A DNA stretch of 64,000 nt from Fasciolopsis buskii (taxonomy: Eukaryota; Platyhelminthes; Trematoda; Plagiorchiida; Fasciolidae). The stretch lies in contig LUCM01005701.1 in NCBI GenBank assembly GCA_008360955.1, forward strand, positions 105,010 to 169,009, in the 5' to 3' direction. The position numbers and the translations under genes were made by a program. Below are positions 60,962 through 64,000 of the stretch, one piece after another (within the stretch, counting starts at the first letter, position 1; each line of letters starts with the position of its first letter). Under the pieces are notes generated by a model. It was not told where the DNA came from, made no database searches, and saw nothing but the letters and a program-made list of their open reading frames with translations.

Positions 60962-61199
60962 CGTACCGGTTGCAGAAAGTCAAGGACGTCTGAAGTGGCT
61001 ATGAGATGCAACGCAAGCTATCGCCGAAAGCACCACTGCATCCTTTGTGCTGGTTGTCTATCCCCGTTATGAAGCTGCTATTTTGATCTGACGCAACAGT
61101 ACCTGGCCGCGCGAACAGAGACAAGCTAAGACACGCTAATAACCGCGCCGGCTGCCTCATCTCAGATGGACCCTCACGATTGTCCAAACAGTTACTATC

Positions 61200-61610
61200 A
61201 CTACTGAAATGCCGCGCAATCCCCGAACATCCCGAGCCCTATCGCCACAGAACACCATAATTTCCGATAATAAGCAACGACAATACACAGGTCATTCATG
61301 ACAAGCACGTCTTAGGATTGACTGTAAATCTTACACGTACTGGTATTCTTCCCGCCGCAAATCACAATGCGCTCCGATCTGAACAAGTGAACTCTTTTGT
61401 CTCTCTATCCCCAATTTTTCATACATTTTCGTCCCGTAAATTGCCTGACGCAATCTTGAAGGTTTCCCGCCGTTTCATCTTGGGCATTATTTTGACTAAT
61501 GAATTTTGTTTATCACCATTCTCCATCCACCTCATATGATATCCAGTGGGATTTTGATTCTTCTCCATCCCGTTATTACATCCATATTGATCTTCATCTT
61601 TGCTCTACTG
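61200..61610. other. No gene recognised
   Basis: A 73-codon plus-strand frame (61,318-61,539) has no recognisable motif. Likely boundary sequence between elements. Confidence 0.4.
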
Positions 61611-61619
61611 CCCTTTTAG

Positions 61620-62780
61620 AATTCATGAGAGCTTAGCAGGAATGCCATCAGCTTCCATTAGTTCTTACGGGGACTCGTGATTAACTGAGTCCAAAGCAGT
61701 GTGTAAACTGATGAAACCTATGTGCATCTAAGTGCGGCCTGTAAGGCAGCAGGACTGTTCCACACACCAGCAGGTGACCATTATCTCCTCTAGAATCCTT
61801 GCCCGGATGGGAGTGGAAAAGTGCCAATTACCTTACTTGATGGCGAGTCATACTCAGCAAATCCAAGCGAGATGGCAATTTCGCAGCTTTTTAGAGAGAA
61901 TGCCTGCCAGGCGAAAACCCACCACATCCTTGGAATTGCTGTTGCTTGTCTGTGACCGCTTAATCAATGACTACGACCCCATCTTAGTCACGGCTGACCG
62001 CAGCTTGGAAATTCTCCCTTTACCCGCAACCTGGGGACGCGCCAGGTGGTAGGCAACTTTGCCTGCTCTGGTGCGCAGTTCCCCTCATTGTCCCCAATTG
62101 AATTTCAACACTGCTGCGCTTCGTCCCATGAAGTCACCTACATTGTTGAGCTTCTTCATGAATTGACCTTCGTTGGTTTTTACTTGTGTTCGTGCATGCC
62201 TTTTGTGCTGCGTGTAAAGTCGGTTCTCTGTTTCCCGCTACACGCTCGTTTTACACCAGCTAATCTTTTTTCGCAAAAAGTTCAAACTCGTTCGATACTT
62301 GAATACTGCAATCATGCATGGGACGGAACTCAGTCTATCGATGTCTATTCTTGATCACAGCCAACAAAGGCCGCTCGGCTGACCAATACCCCTTCCCAGG
62401 CTTCCAGTTTCCAATCATCAGCCGAACACCTGGGAGCTGCTTCCTTATCGCGCCTCCGTCGTTATTACGTTGATTTCAGCTGTACAGAATCTTTTTCGGC
62501 AAGCGTACCAACCTGATTTTTGATGAACTCGGCCATTTGTCAACGCCCACCGTTGCTTCCCAGCCAAATTTCGCGCTTTTGATGCGTTTTAACATAGATT
62601 GACTCGTGGTGCGCGACTCATTGTCAGCCCCAGGAAGTTTCGGCAATGGATTATGGAGCTCTGATCTAAAGTCTGAAAACTCGTGTTTAGCCTATATCAT
62701 TGCATGTTATGTTCATGAGAGCACAGAAACTGCATCTTGACGACTAAACTTTTGTTTTACGATTTCCACTGCGCCATCTG
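61620..62780 (+). pseudogene. Non-LTR RT C-terminal part (plus strand), degenerate
   Basis: The 62,046-62,354 frame ends with RSILEYCNHAWDGTQSIDVYS, the typical '.S.LEYC..AW.G….D….' segment after the RT palm. A shifted frame further on reads EHLGAASLSRLRRYYVDFSC and then CFPAKFRAFDAF, as in the tails of such polyproteins. Palm motifs upstream were not recognised. A 3'-tail motif follows at 62,786, which would be this element's own end. Confidence 0.5.
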
Positions 62781-62785
62781 TGTGT

Positions 62786-62850
62786 AAATTTGATCTTGCT
62801 TTGCGCATGAACATCGAATTTCGAGAAATATACCCTTTTTTTATAATTAT
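62786..62850 (+). repeat. Retroelement 3'-tail motif, copy 4
   Basis: GTGTAAATTTGATCTTGCTT, TGCGCATG, ATCGAATTTCGAGAAATATAC and a T-rich end. It follows the RT tail on the same strand, which ties the motif to the 3' terminus of a non-LTR family. Confidence 0.65.
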
Positions 62851-62918
62851 CAGTTGACCGGCTACCTCACAAGACTAAATAACAGGGAACGCTGTGCGTA
62901 GCTCATATTAGATCCCTT

Positions 62919-63161
62919 GTGGCTCCGACGCACAAGAGTAAACCCGTACTATTTAACAATATTATCACAGAGGACAGATGCGTCTCTGCACCTCGTGTTA
63001 GAAACCCACTCTCGTACTCCCTCCGAAATGCGGATTCTATTATAACTCTCCCTGTTCCAAAGACTTCCGTTAGAGCCAACTTCTTTATTGTTAGATATTC
63101 GTCACTATGGAATAAACTCCCCCATCAGCTGCGCATTGTCACCATTATCTATTGCATTTAA
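62919..63161 (+). pseudogene. RT C-terminal fragment related to the 55.6-61.2 kb element
   Basis: TLPVPKTSVRANFFIVRYSS followed by LWNKLPHQLR matches the RT end of the minus-strand element (KIFTVAYTKLWNKTPSPLR) and the general '.R..FF..R…LWN.LP' tail of CR1/Jockey-group polyproteins. Ends at a stop at 63,159-63,161. Confidence 0.55.
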
Positions 63162-63169
63162 AAAGGAAG

Positions 63170-64000
63170 TACGTAAAGTAGTCACCGTACCGTTTCCCAT
63201 TAATCTATACCACCCATACTCACTTCAGGATCGAGTATATGAAACCGTATTGGGCTTCTGAAAAACGCATTGATGTCACCTTTTCGTTTATGGCGGAAAG
63301 GAAAGTAAATCTCCCTACTCATATTATATAGGAATCAACCCAGTCTCTTCCACCTCAAACAGGGCTCCGACACCAGTGCATGCTACTTATTTACATGCAG
63401 TTCCACGTCGAATGCATCCCACCGTTCCTCTGCCTGAAAAATGGTACCTATCGCTCAACTGTCTGATTTCATATAAATAAACCTTATCGTTCTAATTGCG
63501 TATAGGTTTGCTCACCCATAGCCCTCTCCCACCCACTCACCTTACTAATTCCAACCCCGTCGCCAAAACGGTGTGGCAAACAACCGGCCACCGTCATCCA
63601 AAAAATAATAACTATCCTCCTCACCCTTACTTTTCATCAACTCGTTTCTCCAAGCAAATGAATCTGGTCCTTAGAAATCACCTTGTTTCTGACGAACCCA
63701 AACGGTACTCTCCAGACGAAATAAGGCAAACGTCTTGAATTCTTTCTTTATCATGCCTCATCGATACCTGTCCATCTTGGTCAATTTAGACTTCAAACTA
63801 TCGCCTCGAATATAGAGTCCTATGAAGTATCTTCTCTCCCCATAGTGACCGTTTATATCAACCATATCCACTGGCCCCGACCATTTCTTGTTTCGAAAGG
63901 CACGGCGCCATAGAGTGAAACATAATCGTTGATTACCAAGTCGAATTTAGTCAACCCCTAGTGCATCGATCTTTGTAGTTCGACCATTATTTATATCAGC
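63170..64000. other. No gene recognised
   Basis: An 80-codon plus-strand frame (63,496-63,738), rich in Pro, Thr and Asn, may be further retroelement ORF1-like sequence but shows no diagnostic motif. Confidence 0.4.

Larger units (their letters stand above)
55590..61190 (-). mobile_element. Near-full-length ORF1-ORF2 non-LTR retrotransposon (CR1/Jockey-like)
   Basis: On the minus strand: a 5' leader (61,190-60,962), an intact-looking ORF1 (60,961-59,837), a Pro-rich decayed stretch, an AP endonuclease (about 58,420-57,900), an RT (57,880-55,907) and a 3' end near 55,600. There, GGTAGGACTGAATAGTAGTAGTG looks like a short TAG microsatellite tail. Order and motifs fit CR1/Jockey-group elements. 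ORF2 has many stops and frameshifts, so the copy is inactive. I saw no target-site duplication. Confidence 0.75.

Overview
This 64 kb window reads as eukaryotic chromosomal DNA (AT-rich, TA and CA microsatellites, no operons or ribosome binding sites) and most probably comes from a parasitic flatworm (trematode or cestode). Three things point there: Penelope-like elements (PLEs) with a GIY-YIG tail, several decayed non-LTR retrotransposon families including a C-terminal RT tail I associate with flatworm genomes, and candidate host genes made of small exons split by introns of about 26-60 nt. The species cannot be named from the sequence alone. I found no rRNA gene, convincing tRNA gene or CRISPR array.

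Layout. 0-7 kb: mostly anonymous DNA with one candidate gene end (4.1-4.7 kb, +) and a hammerhead-like hairpin beside a TA microsatellite (5.9 kb). 7.06-9.7 kb: a degenerate PLE on the minus strand whose 5' coding part lies in inverted orientation. 13.1-17.2 kb: exon-like blocks on the plus strand. 18.9-21.9 kb: candidate multi-exon gene(s) on the minus strand; the best chain (18,955-20,398) joins six exons in phase into about 230 codons. 22.4-23.2 kb: a second, 5'-truncated PLE (-). 24.66-27.7 kb: a comparatively young Rex1/Babar-like non-LTR element (-). 27.7-36.5 kb: nothing recognised. 36.55-37.91 kb: a candidate plus-strand gene starting with a signal-peptide exon, with a 12-nt micro-exon and a 158-bp near-perfect inverted repeat in its introns. 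39.1 kb: an orphan RT C-terminus. 44.8-48.2 kb: exon-rich plus-strand DNA with a six-exon candidate chain (45.8-47.0 kb). 50.9-63.2 kb: a retrotransposon graveyard with an ORF1-ORF2 element (-, 55.6-61.2 kb), a related copy (+, 52.4-54.4 kb), two further RT tails (+, 61.6-63.2 kb) and four copies of a shared 3' tail.

Host gene models were built by hand from splice signals, reading-frame phase and open frames. There is real freedom to over-fit when doing this: in places two frames of the same stretch looked equally protein-like. Confidences are set with that in mind, and RNA-seq or a protein search would decide each one. Mobile-element calls rest on recognisable catalytic motifs and are firmer.
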